A stretch of 64,000 bases of DNA from Torreya grandis (taxonomy: Eukaryota > Streptophyta > Pinopsida > Cupressales > Taxaceae): positions 437,001 to 501,000 of the forward strand of contig JARHVA010001190.1 of NCBI GenBank assembly GCA_037957365.1, written 5' to 3'. Both the position numbers and the translations under genes were made by a program. This document shows positions 35,060-47,723 of the stretch, piece by piece (the stretch's first letter is position 1; every line of letters begins with the position of its first letter). The notes under the pieces were generated by a model, which was given only the letters and a program-made list of their open reading frames with translations, made no database searches and was not told the DNA's origin.

Positions 35060-35410
35060 CTACATATTTGGGACCCTTTGAGGTTCTAGAAGTGATAAAT
35101 CCTACAACATATATACTTTATTTGCCACCAAATTTAGACCAATACATAATGTTTTGCATGTATCATATCTTAAAAATTATTTATTTGATCCTTAACATGT
35201 TTTAGATTGGAAAAAATTATAGATTATAGATCTCAGAGTGGTAACCTTAAAACCAATTAGAATATTTGATACACGCAAGATTAGCTTGTGAAATCAATAA
35301 ATATCTCAATGCAATGTCTAGTGGGACTAATATTATAAACATAATACTACATGGGAAGATTATGAGGAGTTTTATAGGTTATTTCCACATTTTTTTCATG
35401 ATAATTTTTT
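35060..35410 (+). pseudogene. Gypsy integrase tail and chromodomain relic
   Basis: FGTL.GSRSDKSYNIYTL and IHNVLHVSYLKNYLFDP (integrase C-terminus), LDWKKL.IIDLRVVTLKPIR, then, after a frameshift, a block ending WEDYEEFYRLFPHFF, which resembles a chromodomain end. Confidence 0.65.
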
Positions 35411-36610
35411 ACTCAATATACCCCCACTCTCAAATTTTTCAAATAGGGACCAATTATGGTTTGAAGGCCTAATTTTGATTTGAAAATCCTTTTCATTGGC
35501 ATTCATGTGTGCATTTGTAAATATTTAAGGATTTAAATTTGTTATTTCTCATGTTGATTATTTTTATATTATTTTATGTAAATGTAATCCACATTTTCCC
35601 TATTATCCATGTTTTCATTATGTGATTTATTCAGACTAACATATTAATGGATTTTGGGAGTTTTGCATATATGCAACTTTTTTGAACTTATGTGAAGTTT
35701 ACAACCTAAAACTCCTAAGAGAAAGCCATGAATTTTTGCATCTATTATAATTTGGAACATTTGGTATTTCAAAAAAAAAATTAATGAATTTTGCACATCA
35801 CATATTTTGATACTTTGGGTCTTTCATACTTCATGACTTTTGGGTCTTCACATCTTTTTTCTATGCAACTTTTGCCTTAAAATGTTTTGTTCTTTAGAAA
35901 TTTTGTTTTAAAAAAAATGTTCTTATTAGATTTTTTTTATTGAAACATTTGTTTATCGAGACTTTTAATCATCACAAATTTTGCATTTCATAAATTTCAT
36001 GTCTTTACAATTTTTGGCCATCACAAGTTTCACCGTTGCTCAAATTAGTTTCCATGTCTTCGCTACTTTTGTCTTCACACATTCATGTAATTTATAAAAT
36101 GGTGATTTTGAAAAAAAAAATTGACACATGAAATCCATGATTATTTACATTTATTACATCTGAGGCATCACAAGATTTAGCTAAATAGGTTTTGACAAAA
36201 GTTCAAACACTTGACTTCCAAGAGTAGACTACATGACGCAACTAGTTTTGGATAAAACTAATGATAAAATGACACTTGTATGGGGATAAAAATGTGGAAT
36301 TATTATAAATGTATGAAATGTATATATGGCATACCCACCAAATTAGGCTATTTAATTTTAATTAAAAGATCAAATTAAGCTTGGAGTCATTAAATATTAA
36401 TGGTACATGAATTGGAATTAAAGTCACCATCCTTGAGATATATGATGAGTTCTAAAGAGATGTCATACCTATTGATTACCAAAAATCTCAAATGAAAATT
36501 TCATAGAAAAATCAAAGTCCTAGTTATATTCATTTATTTGTGACATAATTCTAGTAAGCAATCAATCAGTTGAATTATCATGATAAATATGTAATTAAAC
36601 CAACTAAGAA
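35411..36610. other. T-rich spacer, short-motif repeats
   Basis: No gene. Between about 35640 and 36130 phrases such as CTTTTGGGTCTTCACA and TTTTGCATTTCAT recur irregularly, suggesting a very old tandem array or LTR. No LTR partner found. Confidence 0.4.
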
Positions 36611-38310
36611 ATGGCTTCATCATCCAAGGTGTTCAAGGGAGTTTTACCACCATAAAAATTCTTCATTAATGATTATATAGAGTACATAGACATAATAGTT
36701 AATGTGATAGTGTTTTATAGTAAGTATGCCTATTATATAGCTTTATGGGATGTGGTGGAGGATGTTAACACCCATGCATTTGAGGAAAGATTTACATCTA
36801 AGCCAAAATAGCCAGCAATTGACTTACTACCACTAAATCACTAATAAATACAATTTGCAGTAGCCAAGCCCAAATTGATTCCCTACATCAACCTACTATG
36901 ATACTTTTTTTCTTTGTATTAAAAGTATTTGATAACTTATTACACCACATCAATCATAAAATAGTTGTGTCTTATATTTTGTGGGATGATTTATAGAGTT
37001 ACCTACAACTCCCCATCATAGATGTCACATATGATGGGAATAAAATTACATTATGGAAGAAAAAATTTAGATTCGAGGATGCACTAAGGAAGTGGATAAT
37101 CCCAGGGGAGAAGGTGAGCCTCAAGGCCACAACTCCTATGCTAATTACAAAATTTAGAATGAAAGTTCATATTAGGATAGCCTTACTAGATATACAATAT
37201 GGGTGTGCCAACATCCATTACCTTCAAATGGAATGGATGTCATTGCTTGACTTGTTGATGACCTTAGAGTTTAAATTTTAACTAGGAAAGATTATTAGTG
37301 CCAAGATCTAGGAGAAAATGTTCTATAAATATAAGAGACTAGGTGGCATCCATTTCTTCATGATGGATGTGGTTATGGTGATTATTTACATTCATGATAG
37401 ATCACTCTAGAGCACATCCCTAGACTATGTCCAAACTAGTGTATTTGAGTTCAAGTATTTACTATATATCTACTCATACATGAGGAACATTATTTAGATC
37501 ATTGAGAATGTATACCCTCAAGTCTAGAAATCAATCCATGGGGAATCCTTGGCTAGAATATCTAAGAACATTAAGAAAACATTATGTCCAAGGGGGACTA
37601 CTAGTGGTACCCAAATTATACATTAATCATGATTGTGGGAACCAAGGTTTCACCCTTGTGTCTTCATAAGTACTTCTTAGATAAGTTGGCCAAATAATAA
37701 ATAACATATCAACTCTGATGAAACATTGACAAGGACATGAATAAAAACAAAATATTTTTTCATGGATATTCTTTGATGATATGTCAAATGTGATATAACA
37801 CATAGGAATAAATTTGGTGAGGTTTTAAAAATTAGGGATTATATTCATTATAATCCTTACAACATAGGGAATTGGGATCCCCATGGTCACATTTAAAATC
37901 ATATCACATGCCTAGGCATCCCTTACTAGCATGAGCCATATGAACATGATTTTATTTTCTTGAATGCAAATTATGATGTTGAGGTTTTTTATAGGGAATA
38001 AATGGTTAGATTGATAGATAATATCTTAAGGTAACACAAAGGGATACCTCACTTATAATGAATATGCACATACAATAGTTCCACCTCCTAGTGGATAGGA
38101 TTCAATGGATTATTAGTCTTCAAGGCCTTCCTAGCTGGATCAACCAGAAGGGGAGCCATCCCAATCACCACCACAAAATTTTATGATGGTTTTAATGTAA
38201 TATCAAGGTGTAGAGGAATCCCTTATTGTTACAAATTCTTTGGGAAGAGTAGGGGATCTAGTTAGTATTGATTATTCTAACTCAAAGATTCAAGACTCCC
38301 TATTGTGATT
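36611..38310 (+). pseudogene. Large unknown ORF relic, N-terminal part
   Basis: Begins MASSSKVFKGVLPP and reads on through YYIALWDVVEDVNTHAFEER. 37023-37622 is a 200-codon stretch interrupted only by one TAA and four TAG, with coherent sequence (FRFEDALRKWIIPGEKVSLK, LLDIQYGCANIHYLQMEWMS, FFMMDVVMVIIYIHDRSL, LARISKNIKKTLCP). A Pro/Gln-type tail (38060-38305) follows. No RT, protease or zinc finger is present. It looks like a gag-like or accessory retroelement protein I cannot name; host origin is not excluded but unlikely given the setting. Confidence 0.5.
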
Positions 38311-38579
38311 TTGGTTCCTATTTCTAAAAATGTAAATGTTTCATATTTTATTACACATTAGGTCACTCCCTTGATTTATAATCTAGTTTTTTATTATAAA
38401 ATAAAACCCAAATCCCCAAATGTTTCATTAAAGTTCAATTTCTAGGAAATTATCCCAAAGAGAAGTTGTAAACCAAGTAAAGACCACAACATAAGTAGAT
38501 GAAGTAGTACAATGTGTAAAAACTCTTCTAGTTAACAACATTGAGGATGACTAGGGGGAACTAGATAGGTATAAGGTCC

Positions 38580-39020
38580 TAAGTATCTATAGAATCAAAG
38601 TAAAGTCACCAATCAAGGTTGAGAAATCAAGTGATATCATTGATACTATTTCCATTACTTCTTCACCTTATTTAGGTCTCATTATTTCTAGAGACCCTGT
38701 TATTTATTTTATTCTTATCACCTCTATTTTTCTTATTGATCTTATTATTTCTTAAGTTCCTATGTCTACTTCTACTAATTCAACTATTTTGAGTCATACT
38801 TATACTCCTTCCCAAGTTTCATCAAGGTCTCTTAGATCTAAGAAGGTTCATTTTAAGGAAATTATGGGAGTGATTACCAGTGCACAATTGTCTATCCCCT
38901 CTACTCATTTGAGTCTACCAATGCCACATTATAAAACCACTCAGGATACTTCAATTATATCATCCACAAGATATGGTAGGAATATCACATATACTTTGTA
39001 TCACATGCCTTAGTAAGGCA
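38580..39020 (+). pseudogene. Ser/Thr-rich continuation of the unknown ORF
   Basis: Reads KVEKSSDIIDTISITSSPYL and further into the open frame 38762-39013 (MSTSTNSTILSHTYTPSQ, SSRSLRSKKVHFKEIM). Low complexity, probably a disordered linker of the same large protein. Confidence 0.4.
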
Positions 39021-39159
39021 ATGTGGACTAGTAAGAAATCATTTTCCCATATTTACTATACCCACTATAGGTAGAGGAATTGATTCAATCCTCAAAGGAT
39101 ATTTTTTTAAGGGTATCTTCCCAAGACACCCAATATATTGACCCTAAGCAATTATTAAT

Positions 39160-40260
39160 TATATTGTACCTAGTAGACCTAAAATCCAAGGCTATTTAGA
39201 GGCTTAATTTAGTGATCACAAAGCTACCCACTATAAGTTCCATTTTTGATAAGTCAATAGGGACTATATAAAGGGTTTGAAATTAAAAATTACAAGATGA
39301 ATCTAAAAGGCTTCTAACCCTTGAATAGAGGTAGGATGTTTTCTCCTTGTCAATGGGAAAGAATCAGAGAACTGGAGAGTCTCCTTATAATGAGGTTTTT
39401 GTAATTTATTTGGGAACCCACACAAATGTTTTAATGAAATTACATAGGGGAACTAAACAAGCTAGAGAGGAGTTAAAAAAAAGTGTAGGAACAAAATCAA
39501 GTCATGCATGTTCCCTAGGAGATTGAGGATGATGTATATAATGTAGCCTTTATGATATATAATATTCTCTACACCATTAGTTCAATGAAAATATAATTGT
39601 CTCCCCATTTAATTGATACATTTAAATAATTTTTTATTCAATAGAATATGAAAATAAACTAAACTTCCTTATGATATATACAAATAATAAGGCCTTAGGC
39701 CATTTTTACCTGATGATGCCACTTAAGGTAGATAATGTTACCAATTTGGTGTTTGTGAAAACACAAAAAGCTCAAGATTGAGTATCAATTACACCAACCT
39801 TGATCCCAAAGTTGGTTGAGCATGGTAAATAGGTTTTATAAATTTTATAAGAATTAAGGTTGTCTCAATATAGGTACACTTTAGGTAAGTTAATGGATAT
39901 GGATAGTTTTGATGAGTTACTTTAGAAAACATCTACTAATTTCAAACAGAGTCTTTAGGGGTGCACTTTAAAGGAAATTGAGGAAGAACGTAGTATTTCT
40001 AGAAAAAAGGTGACTGAAGTGGAGATTTTCCAAGTGGAATTTAAAACTATGAATTCCAACCATAGACACATATTGATGAAATTCATTAGGGTGCACTTTC
40101 CATATCTTCTAAACATGGATGCAATCATATTTCAATATGATGTCAGGTACAAGCATTATCAAGATTTGGAAGCAAAGAAACAGGCCATGTATGGAACTTC
40201 TAGTTCAAATAAATATTCTATTTCAAATTCATTGTTACTTTAGTTCCTCCAAATACTTCA
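39160..40260 (+). pseudogene. C-terminal part of the unknown ORF
   Basis: Fragments RLNLVITKLPTISSIFDKSI, LQDESKRLLTLE, QVEFKTMNSNHRHILMKFIR and YKHYQDLEAKKQAMYGTSSS appear helical and charged, like a coiled-coil tail. Together with the two upstream pieces the region would be about 1,200 codons. A purine-rich AGAGGAGAGTGGGAA follows at about 40620 and could be a polypurine tract, which favours an LTR-element origin. Confidence 0.4.
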
Positions 40261-41491
40261 AGCACTACTCCACCAAACATGCAGGGCATGGTAAAAAGTA
40301 AAGCTTAGTCTTTTTGAGTTAATATTATATGTATTTTTTCATCTAAATTGATGAATGTAATTATAGTTTATTTACAGATTATGAATGCATGAAAGATTTA
40401 ACTATAGAGTCTTGAAACATGCACACATTGCATGGTTTTGTAAGTACATGGCTTAATCTAAAGACATAGCTTTGTCCATCTTTAATTTTGTATACATATT
40501 TTACATCCAATTGAAACTTTCATTCTAGTTACTAGCATGTAATTTTGATACTTCACATGGATTTGGAAGATGAGGATACCCCTCCAAAAATATATTTATA
40601 CATATAAGTATCCTATTCTAGAGGAGAGTGGGAATTTTTTAAATACAAAAAGATATTGTTGATTATCACATAACTATGTTAATGCTTTTTTCTCCAATTA
40701 TACATGATTAATTGTGTTTATTTTCCTGTTGGTCGATCTATCAAATAGAAGCATGAAAACACTACTTAGAATTCCTTGTTGTTATTAGTAATGTATGATA
40801 ATATAGGATGTGAAATATCTATTTTATGATTGGAAAAAAATGTTAATTTTATTCAATAAGGTTGAATTTTATTTTTTTCTAAGTGTGTAAAAATGTCTTC
40901 CATAATATAGCTTTTTAACAGTGAGTGATAATTACCTTAGATATCTCTCTAATCAAAGCTATAATATTTTATTTTAAGGATGTGCAATATCTAGTCTAAA
41001 CATGATAAACATTTAGTTGAGATCTTAGATTTTACTATATCATTTAACCTTAGACTCCCTCACTATGTTTGTATGCATGCGAGAAATAGTTGCTAGTTAT
41101 AACATTAGTTTTAAGACACATATCCAAATAGGAAACTAACCTATAAGTAATAATTTTTGTGATCAAAAAACCTTATTTTATGTTCTACCTTCCCCCTTTT
41201 GAAGTTTATTTTAAGAACTACCCACTTTATCTTAGTTTTTCACATATCCAACCCAATTATAATATTAGTCTCTTTTAGATTCATTCATTAATACATACTT
41301 AGTGAATAACCTCCATACTAAAGCTGACTATTCCACCACTCAATTGTTTAAACCATAGTTATAACTAATTCCTTAGAGTGGAGTTCACCTCCATTAAGAT
41401 AATAAAATGTTAGAGGATACCTCATTTAAGGTTTTATGTGCATAAAAGTTCCATCAACACCCATTTTTTGGTGCTATAAGGAGGATTTGAA
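40261..41491. other. No gene; includes B-box-like sequence on minus strand
   Basis: AT-rich. On the minus strand at about 41469-41496 lies GGAGGTTCAAATCCTCC, a perfect 5-bp T-stem with a TTCAAAT loop, followed by TTATAGC and ACCA, like the 3' end of a tRNA. Its 5' half would be across the Copia insertion at 48852. Confidence 0.4.
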
Positions 41492-41496
41492 CCTCC

Positions 41497-42645
41497 TGTT
41501 GGGATATGAATACCAGAAGCACACAATTGATTACCAAATACAAGCAACTTAATATGCAGAAATAACCAGAATCAACAAGTAACTAGAATCCAGAAATAAC
41601 ACATGATATGAGAGACAATACACAACTTGTATTAAAACTCTTGCAGAAAAGAATACAATAAAGAAGATGCCACTTCTTCTCCACCACCTCTTTAGAGGCT
41701 TCCCACACCTCAAGTGAATAGTAATTCTCTCCTCAAAGCTCTCTCTCTTAGGTCTAAACACCCAACTCAAACACTGAGTTGGTGTTCACCTTATACCTGT
41801 GCTCCACGCACACCATAAGTGTTCCACGCACTCCACAAGTACTCAACGTACTTCAAGTAGATCTCCCCTAAACCTGCATCAACCTGCACCTCAATAAACC
41901 TTACTTATGGAAGGATCTTCCTTGCCTTCCTCTTTGCTCTGAGCACATACCTATACTCCAAGTAGGTCTCTCTTGATACTACTCCCTGTTGTGTTGTTGT
42001 CCTATCTGATCTTGCACACCTGCAAATCAACTTGGTTCTGCACACCTGTGAACCTTGACCTTGCACACACATACACCTGCATATCAATGATCTTACTTAC
42101 CATGTAGATCTCCTATAAAATCCATGCTCACCTGATGACCAAGATCATACACTCCTAAAGAACCCTGTTGATTCTCCAAACTAGTACCCACCTTGGTACT
42201 GTGGCACTAGGAGGAACACACCATTGCTCTACCTCACACACAGAAGGAGCTTATAATAATGCTCTCTTACTCTCTAGCACATGTTTACAATACAACCATG
42301 AGTCTATTATATAGATCTCATCCAAACAATAATTAGACACCTAATACAATAATTAGATCCATAGCTCTCAGTCTATAATTAGCTCTTGACATGCAAACAC
42401 TTGGTTCATCAACCAACTACCCGTAATATACTCGCAGTCAAACTACACAGGCGACCAACGTCGGTCCCTGTCTACCTGGGGTCACCGACATCGGCTGATC
42501 TCTGACCGATGTCGGTTGCTTCCTGTCTCCTTTCTACCGACGTCGGTTGGCCTGACCGACGCCGGTGTCTGTGACACTCTAGCAACTCCTCCAAAGGCCT
42601 TCTCCATGTCTACATCAGTGAAGATTTTAGCTCCAAAACCTAACA
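41497..42645 (-). repeat. LTR 1 of the Copia array
   Basis: 1149 bp, TGTTAGGTTTTGG...ATCCCAACA on the minus strand. Near-identical to LTR 2 and LTR 3. Confidence 0.92.
42454..42566. promoter_or_regulatory. Five phased ACCGACGTCGGT-type palindromes in LTR 1
   Basis: Sites start at 42454, 42484, 42505, 42536 and 42555 (steps 30, 21, 31, 19: roughly 3, 2, 3, 2 helical turns). The perfect form ACCGACGTCGGT at 42536 carries the DRE/CRT core ACCGAC on both strands around the bZIP-type core GACGTC. Counterparts lie at about 45565-45680 (LTR 2, several CpGs lost) and 48680-48770 (LTR 3, one site lost by deletion). A role in stress-responsive transcription is inference. Confidence 0.6.
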
Positions 42646-44608
42646 ATCTCCCACTTGGAGATAAATAGCTGCACTGTACCTATACATGTACACTTTCTAA
42701 TCTGTTTCCTGGTTTGTATCCTTCTTTAAGCTCAACCCTGAAGACAACCCACCACACAACCTGTGGTGTACCTCCTGTCATCCGAGCACCCTGCCGCATC
42801 TGCATCTACAAACACATGTAGTGAAGTCGTGACCTTGAATAGCATGAATCCCTGCTTTTGGTCCCTCTTAAATACCTGAGAACTCACTTCTCTGAATTGG
42901 CTCCTAACTCTCTGACAGCTCCCACTGCTTGGGAAAATTTAGGTCTATCCCAGACCTCATGTGATTTCGGACACTAAACTATCCAGCCCTTAATGTGCTC
43001 TGATTCTGCTCCCTAAACCTTGCCAACACCTAATTCACATCAGCTCTCACTGGAGACAAAATCAACCTGTGATCTCCATGCCTCCCATGCCAAAGAATTT
43101 CACTGCTCCAAACTCCTCTTGGCATGCCACTGAACTAATCTTACCCTTAGCTCAGTAAAACCCTGTATGTACAAACCTGCTAGCTAGCATACTATCCACA
43201 TACAGCAATAGAATGATGTTGTAATCATCATCCCCCTGGTAAGCCAAACCATAGTAGTTACCCTGACATTGACTAAAGCCATGCTTTGTCCTCCACCTGT
43301 CAAAACTTGTACCACTATCCTGCAGCTCCTCAAGACCATATGACATGGCCTTCCATCTCACGTGTCTGTTCGCTCTATTCTTCAACTAAGGAATCCATTC
43401 ATCTCTATGCTTTTCATACCTACTGGCAACCCTACCAAATCTCCCATCTAGTTCTGCAATCTCTCCATGCCATGCTCCCATTGTTTCATGGATCCTTCCT
43501 GCTCTACAGTAAGCAATGAGTGTAAAGAAGAGGAATAATGAATTTGAGGTATAATTACGTCTTTAGTCCTCCATATGGGTGTTTGAGACTCCTTGACAGC
43601 TTGTCATCCACCCAAAATTCATTAGAGTGACTGATCTCAGCCACCACATAGTTTGCATCCAATCGACGTTGGTTCCCATGCGCCTGTCCCTGACTACCAA
43701 CCTGCTGACGTCAATGTCTCCTATTGCCGACGTCGGTCCTCATGACCGACGTTGGTCTTACCTACTATCAACATCGGTTTTTCTACCAACGTCGATACCT
43801 GTGTTTCCTGTGAGTGATGAATTTTTACCCGTGAGCTCCTTTGAATCAATCCCCATGTCTAAATTGCCCTGCTCAAAAGTATCCAGCCCCATCCACTGGT
43901 CTCTATCTGCCATCTCCTCTAAGAACACCAAGGCTCTCCAATTCTTAAGCTTGTCAAATATATATGTCTTCTACTTAAGAACATGCATCTCCTTCATGCT
44001 CATGTGACCAAGCCTACGAAGCCACGTCTCTACAACAAAAGAAGAATCAGTAATATAAACAAGTAGATAAAGAGTACTTATTTTCTTACCACTATCTAAT
44101 TCAAGTGCATCCACTGTGAGAGTTCTCATGCATCTCTCATCACCAAACCTTTCTAAAGAAATTAGCCATATCTCTAAACCTAGGACCTGCATGACCTCCT
44201 TCAACACCCATGTGTTGGCTGCCTATAATTTTAGCTTCACTTCCCCTTTACCAATTCTTTGGCAAGGCTCACCAGCTCCTCTACCTGGGGCTGCATGGAA
44301 AGAGGCAACCGAATCTATTATCCAAGATTCAACTTTATCCAAGAAACCTCCCAGAGCATCCTATGCCACATCTCCTGCAACATCTGCTTCTTCAGTTCCT
44401 TCTTGGTGATCTTCCACAAACCAACAATTTTCTTTTACCTGCTCTTTCTTTCCATCGGACCATAAGTGACCATCTGTGATTTTCAACTCCTCCGTTCTTA
44501 GCTTACTTTGATCTACCATTGCTCTACTCCCAATCAATCAGAAACCCCTGAGAGTGCCCTGTAACCAAACACAAAACCACTTCCTACAACCTTAGCTCTG
44601 ATACCACG
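42646..44608 (-). pseudogene. Internal region 1 of the Copia array
   Basis: Carries polypurine tract (42646-42658, minus CCAAGTGGGAGAT), an RT fragment around 43385-43152 (SYGLEELQDSGTSFDRW, then IILLLYVDSML, the YVDD box read as YVDS), a GAG-pre-integrase fragment at 44207-43971 (TLYLLVYITDSSFVVETWLR, RLGHMSMKEMHVLK) and the primer site TGGTATCAGAGCT (minus, 44606-44594). Integrase core and most of gag and RT are deleted, so it could move only with helper proteins. Confidence 0.85.
43662..43796. repeat. Six palindrome sites in internal region 1, ~20-bp period
   Basis: Variants of ACCGACGTCGGT start at 43662, 43704, 43726, 43745, 43767 and 43785 (steps 42, 22, 19, 22, 18). The same array occurs in internal region 2 at about 46775-46910 with more CpG decay. 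A motif shared by LTR and interior is unusual. Confidence 0.6.
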
Positions 44609-45757
44609 TGTTGGGATATGAATACTAGAAGCACATAATTGATTACCAAATACAAGCAACTTAATATGCAGAAATAACCAGAATCAACAAGTAACTAGAA
44701 TCCAGAAATAACACATGATATGAGAGACAATACACAACTTGTATTAAAACTCTTGCAAAAAAGAATACAATAAAGAAGATGCCACTTCTTCTCCACCACC
44801 TCTTCAGAGGCTTCCCACACCTCAAGTGAATAATAATTCTCTCCTCAAAGCTCTCTCTCTTAGGTCCCAACACCTAACTCAAACACTGAGTTGGTGTTCA
44901 CCTTATACCTATGCTCCACGCACACCACAAGTGCTCCATACACTCCACAAGTACTCAACGTACTTCAAGTAGATCTCCCCTGAACCTACATCAACCTACA
45001 CCTCAATAGACCTTACTTATGGAAGGATCTTCCTTGCCTTCCTCTTTGCTCTGAGCACACACCTGTACTCCAAGTAGGTCTCTCTTGATACTGCTCCTTG
45101 TTGTGTTGCTATCCTATCTGATCTTGCACACCTGCAAATCAACCTAGTTCTGCACACCTGTGAACCTTGACCTTGCACACACATACACCTGCATATCAAT
45201 GATCTTACTTACCATGTAGATCTCCTATAGAAGCCATGCTCACCTAATGACCAAGATCATACACTCCTGAAGAACCCTGCTGATTCTCCAAACCAGTACC
45301 CGCCTTGGTACTGTGGCACTAGGAGGAACACACCATTGCTCTACCTCACACACAGAAGGAGCTTATAATAATGCTCTCTTACTCTCTAGCACACATTTAC
45401 AATACAACCATGAGTCTATTATATAGATCTCATCCAAACAATAATTAGACACCTAATACAATAATTAGATCTATAGCTCTCAGTCTATAATTAGCTCTTG
45501 ACATGCAAACACTTGGTTCATCAACTAACTATCCATAATATACTCACAGTCGAACTACACAGGCGACCGACATCGATCTCTGTCTGCCTAGGGTCACCAA
45601 CATTGGCTGATCTCTGATCGATGTTAGTTGCTTATTGTCTCCTTTCTACCGATGTTAGTTGGCCTGATCGACGCCGGTGTCTGTGACACTCTAGCAACTC
45701 CTCCAAAGGCCTTCTCCATGTCTACATCAGTGAAGCTTTTAGCTCTAGAACCTAAAA
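44609..45757 (-). repeat. LTR 2 (shared central LTR)
   Basis: 1149 bp. It abuts the primer site of region 1 on one side and the polypurine tract of region 2 (45758-45770) on the other, with no target duplication at either junction, so it serves both units. Its last bases read CCTAAAA in place of CCTAACA. More CpGs are converted than in LTR 1. Confidence 0.92.
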
Positions 45758-47723
45758 ATCTCCCACTTGGAGATAAATAGCTGCACTGTACCTATACATG
45801 TACCCCATCTAATCTATTTCCTAGTTTGTATCCCTCTTCAAGCTCAACCCTGAAGACAACCCACCACACAACCTATGGTGTACCTCCTGTCATTTGAGTA
45901 CCCTGCTGCATCCGCATCTACAAACACATGTAGTGAAGTCTTGACCCTAAATAGCATGAATCCCTACTATTGGTCCCTCTCAAATACCTGAGAACTCACT
46001 TCTCTGAATTGGCTCCTAACTCTCTGACAGCTCCCACTGCTTGGTAAAATTTAGGTCTATCCTAGACCTCATGTGATTTCAAACACTAAACTGTCCAGCC
46101 TTTAGTGTGCTCTGATTCTGCTCCCTAAACCTTGCCAACGCCTAATTCACATCAGCTCTCACTGGAGACAAAATCAACCTGTGATCTCCATGCCTACCAT
46201 GCCAAAGAATTTTGCTACTCCAAACTCCTCCTGACATGCCACTAAACTAATCTTACCCTTAGCTTAACAAAACCCTATATGTACAAACCTGCTAGCTAGC
46301 ATACTATCCACATATAGCAACAAATAGAATGATGTTACAATCATCATCCCCCTGGTAAGTCAAACCACAGTAGTTAACCTGACATTGACTAAAGCCATGC
46401 TTCGTCCTCCACCTGTCAAAACTTGTACCACTGTCTTGCAGCTCTTCAAGACCATATGACCTGGCCTTCCATCTCATGTGTCCATTTGCTCTATTCTTCA
46501 ACTAAGGAATCCATTCATCTCTATGCTTTTCATACCTACTGGCAACCCTACCAAATCTCTTGTCTAGTTTTGTAATCTCTCCATGCCACACTCCCACTAT
46601 TTCCTGGATCCTTCCTGCTCTGCAGTAAGCAACAAGTGTAAAGAAGAGGAACAATGAATTTGAGGCCTACTTACATCTTCAGTCCTCCATATTGGTGTTT
46701 GAGACTCCTTGACAGCTTACTATCCACCCAAAATTCATTACAATGACTAATCTCAGCCACCACATAGTCTGCATCCAACCGACATCAGTTCCCATGTACC
46801 TGTCCCTAACTACCAACCTGCCGATGTCAGTGTCTCCTATTGCCGACATCGATCCTCGTGATCGACATCGGTCTTACCTACTATCGATGTCAGTTTTTCT
46901 ACCGATGCCGGTACCTATTTTTCCTGTGAGTGATGAATTTTTACCTGCAAGCTCCTTTAAATTAATCTCCATGTCCAAACTGCCCTGCTCAGAAGTATCC
47001 AGCCCATCCACTGGTCTCTGTCTGCCATCTCCTCCAAGAACACCAAGGCTTTCCAGTTCTTAAGCCTGTAAAATATATCTATCTTCCACTTAAGAACATG
47101 CATCTCCTTCCTGCTCATGTGACCAAGCCTATGAAGCCACGTCTCTGCAACAAAAGAAGAATCAGTAATATAAACAAGTAGATAAAGAGTACCTATTTTC
47201 TTACCACCAGCTAATTCAAGTGCATCCACTGTGAGAGTTCTTGTGCATCTCTCATCACCCAACCTTTTTGAAGAAATTAGCCATATCTCCAAACCTAGGA
47301 CCTGCATGACCTCCTTCAACACCCATGTGTTGGCCGCCTGTAATTTTAGCTTCACTTCCCCTTTGCCAATTCTTTGGCAAGGCTCACCAGCTCCTCTACC
47401 TGGGGCTACATGGAAAGAGGCAATCAAATATATTATCCAAGATTCAACTTTATCCAAGAAACCTCCCAGATCATCTTGTGCCACATCTCCTGCAACATCT
47501 GCTTCTTCAGTTCCTTCTTGCTGATCTTCCACAAACCAACAATTTTCTTTTACCTGCTCTTTCTTTCCATCAGACCGTAAGTGACCATATATGCTTTTCA
47601 ACTCCTCCATTCTTAGCTTACTTTGATCTGCCATTGTTCTACTCCCACTCAATTAGAAACCCCTGCGAGTGCCCTGTAACCAAACACAAAATCGTTTCTT
47701 ACAACCTTAGCTCTGATACCACG
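45758..47723 (-). pseudogene. Internal region 2 of the Copia array
   Basis: Same layout and same deletions as region 1: RT fragment at 46501-46304 (SYGLEELQDSGTSFDRW), primer site at 47721-47709, polypurine tract at 45758-45770. Its gag/protease end is open over 231 codons. Confidence 0.85.
46957..47652 (-). pseudogene. Copia gag-protease / GAG-pre-integrase fusion fragment
   Basis: The longest frame in the window (231 codons). In order: RMEELKSIYGHLRSDGKKEQ, ENCWFVEDQQEG, an Ala/Asp-rich linker, ESWIIYLIASFHVAPGRG (protease block, in which the catalytic D-S/T-G triplet is destroyed), LEIWLISSKRLGDERC, LTVDALELAGGKKIGTLYLL, SSFVAETWLHRLGHM (GAG-pre-integrase) and a tail ending in a region that is antisense to + strand chance frames. 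Encodes no working protease. Confidence 0.8.

Larger units (their letters stand above)
30430..35410 (+). mobile_element. Decayed chromodomain Ty3/Gypsy element
   Basis: Gag, RT, RNase H, integrase and chromodomain relics follow in Gypsy order on the + strand. The protease and early RT region (31.0-33.2 kb) is unreadable and contains a minisatellite. The PMD-like LTR element lies directly upstream and may have separated or replaced the 5' LTR; no 3' LTR was recognised. Confidence 0.75.

Noticed and set aside
35640..36130. Possible LTR of the Gypsy or of the unknown ORF element
   Set aside because: No partner repeat at 40.3-41.5 kb or 30.4 kb could be matched by eye.
43627..44479. Several + strand frames of 68-126 codons
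   Set aside because: Antisense to Copia gag/GAG-pre-integrase; repeated identically in the second interior.
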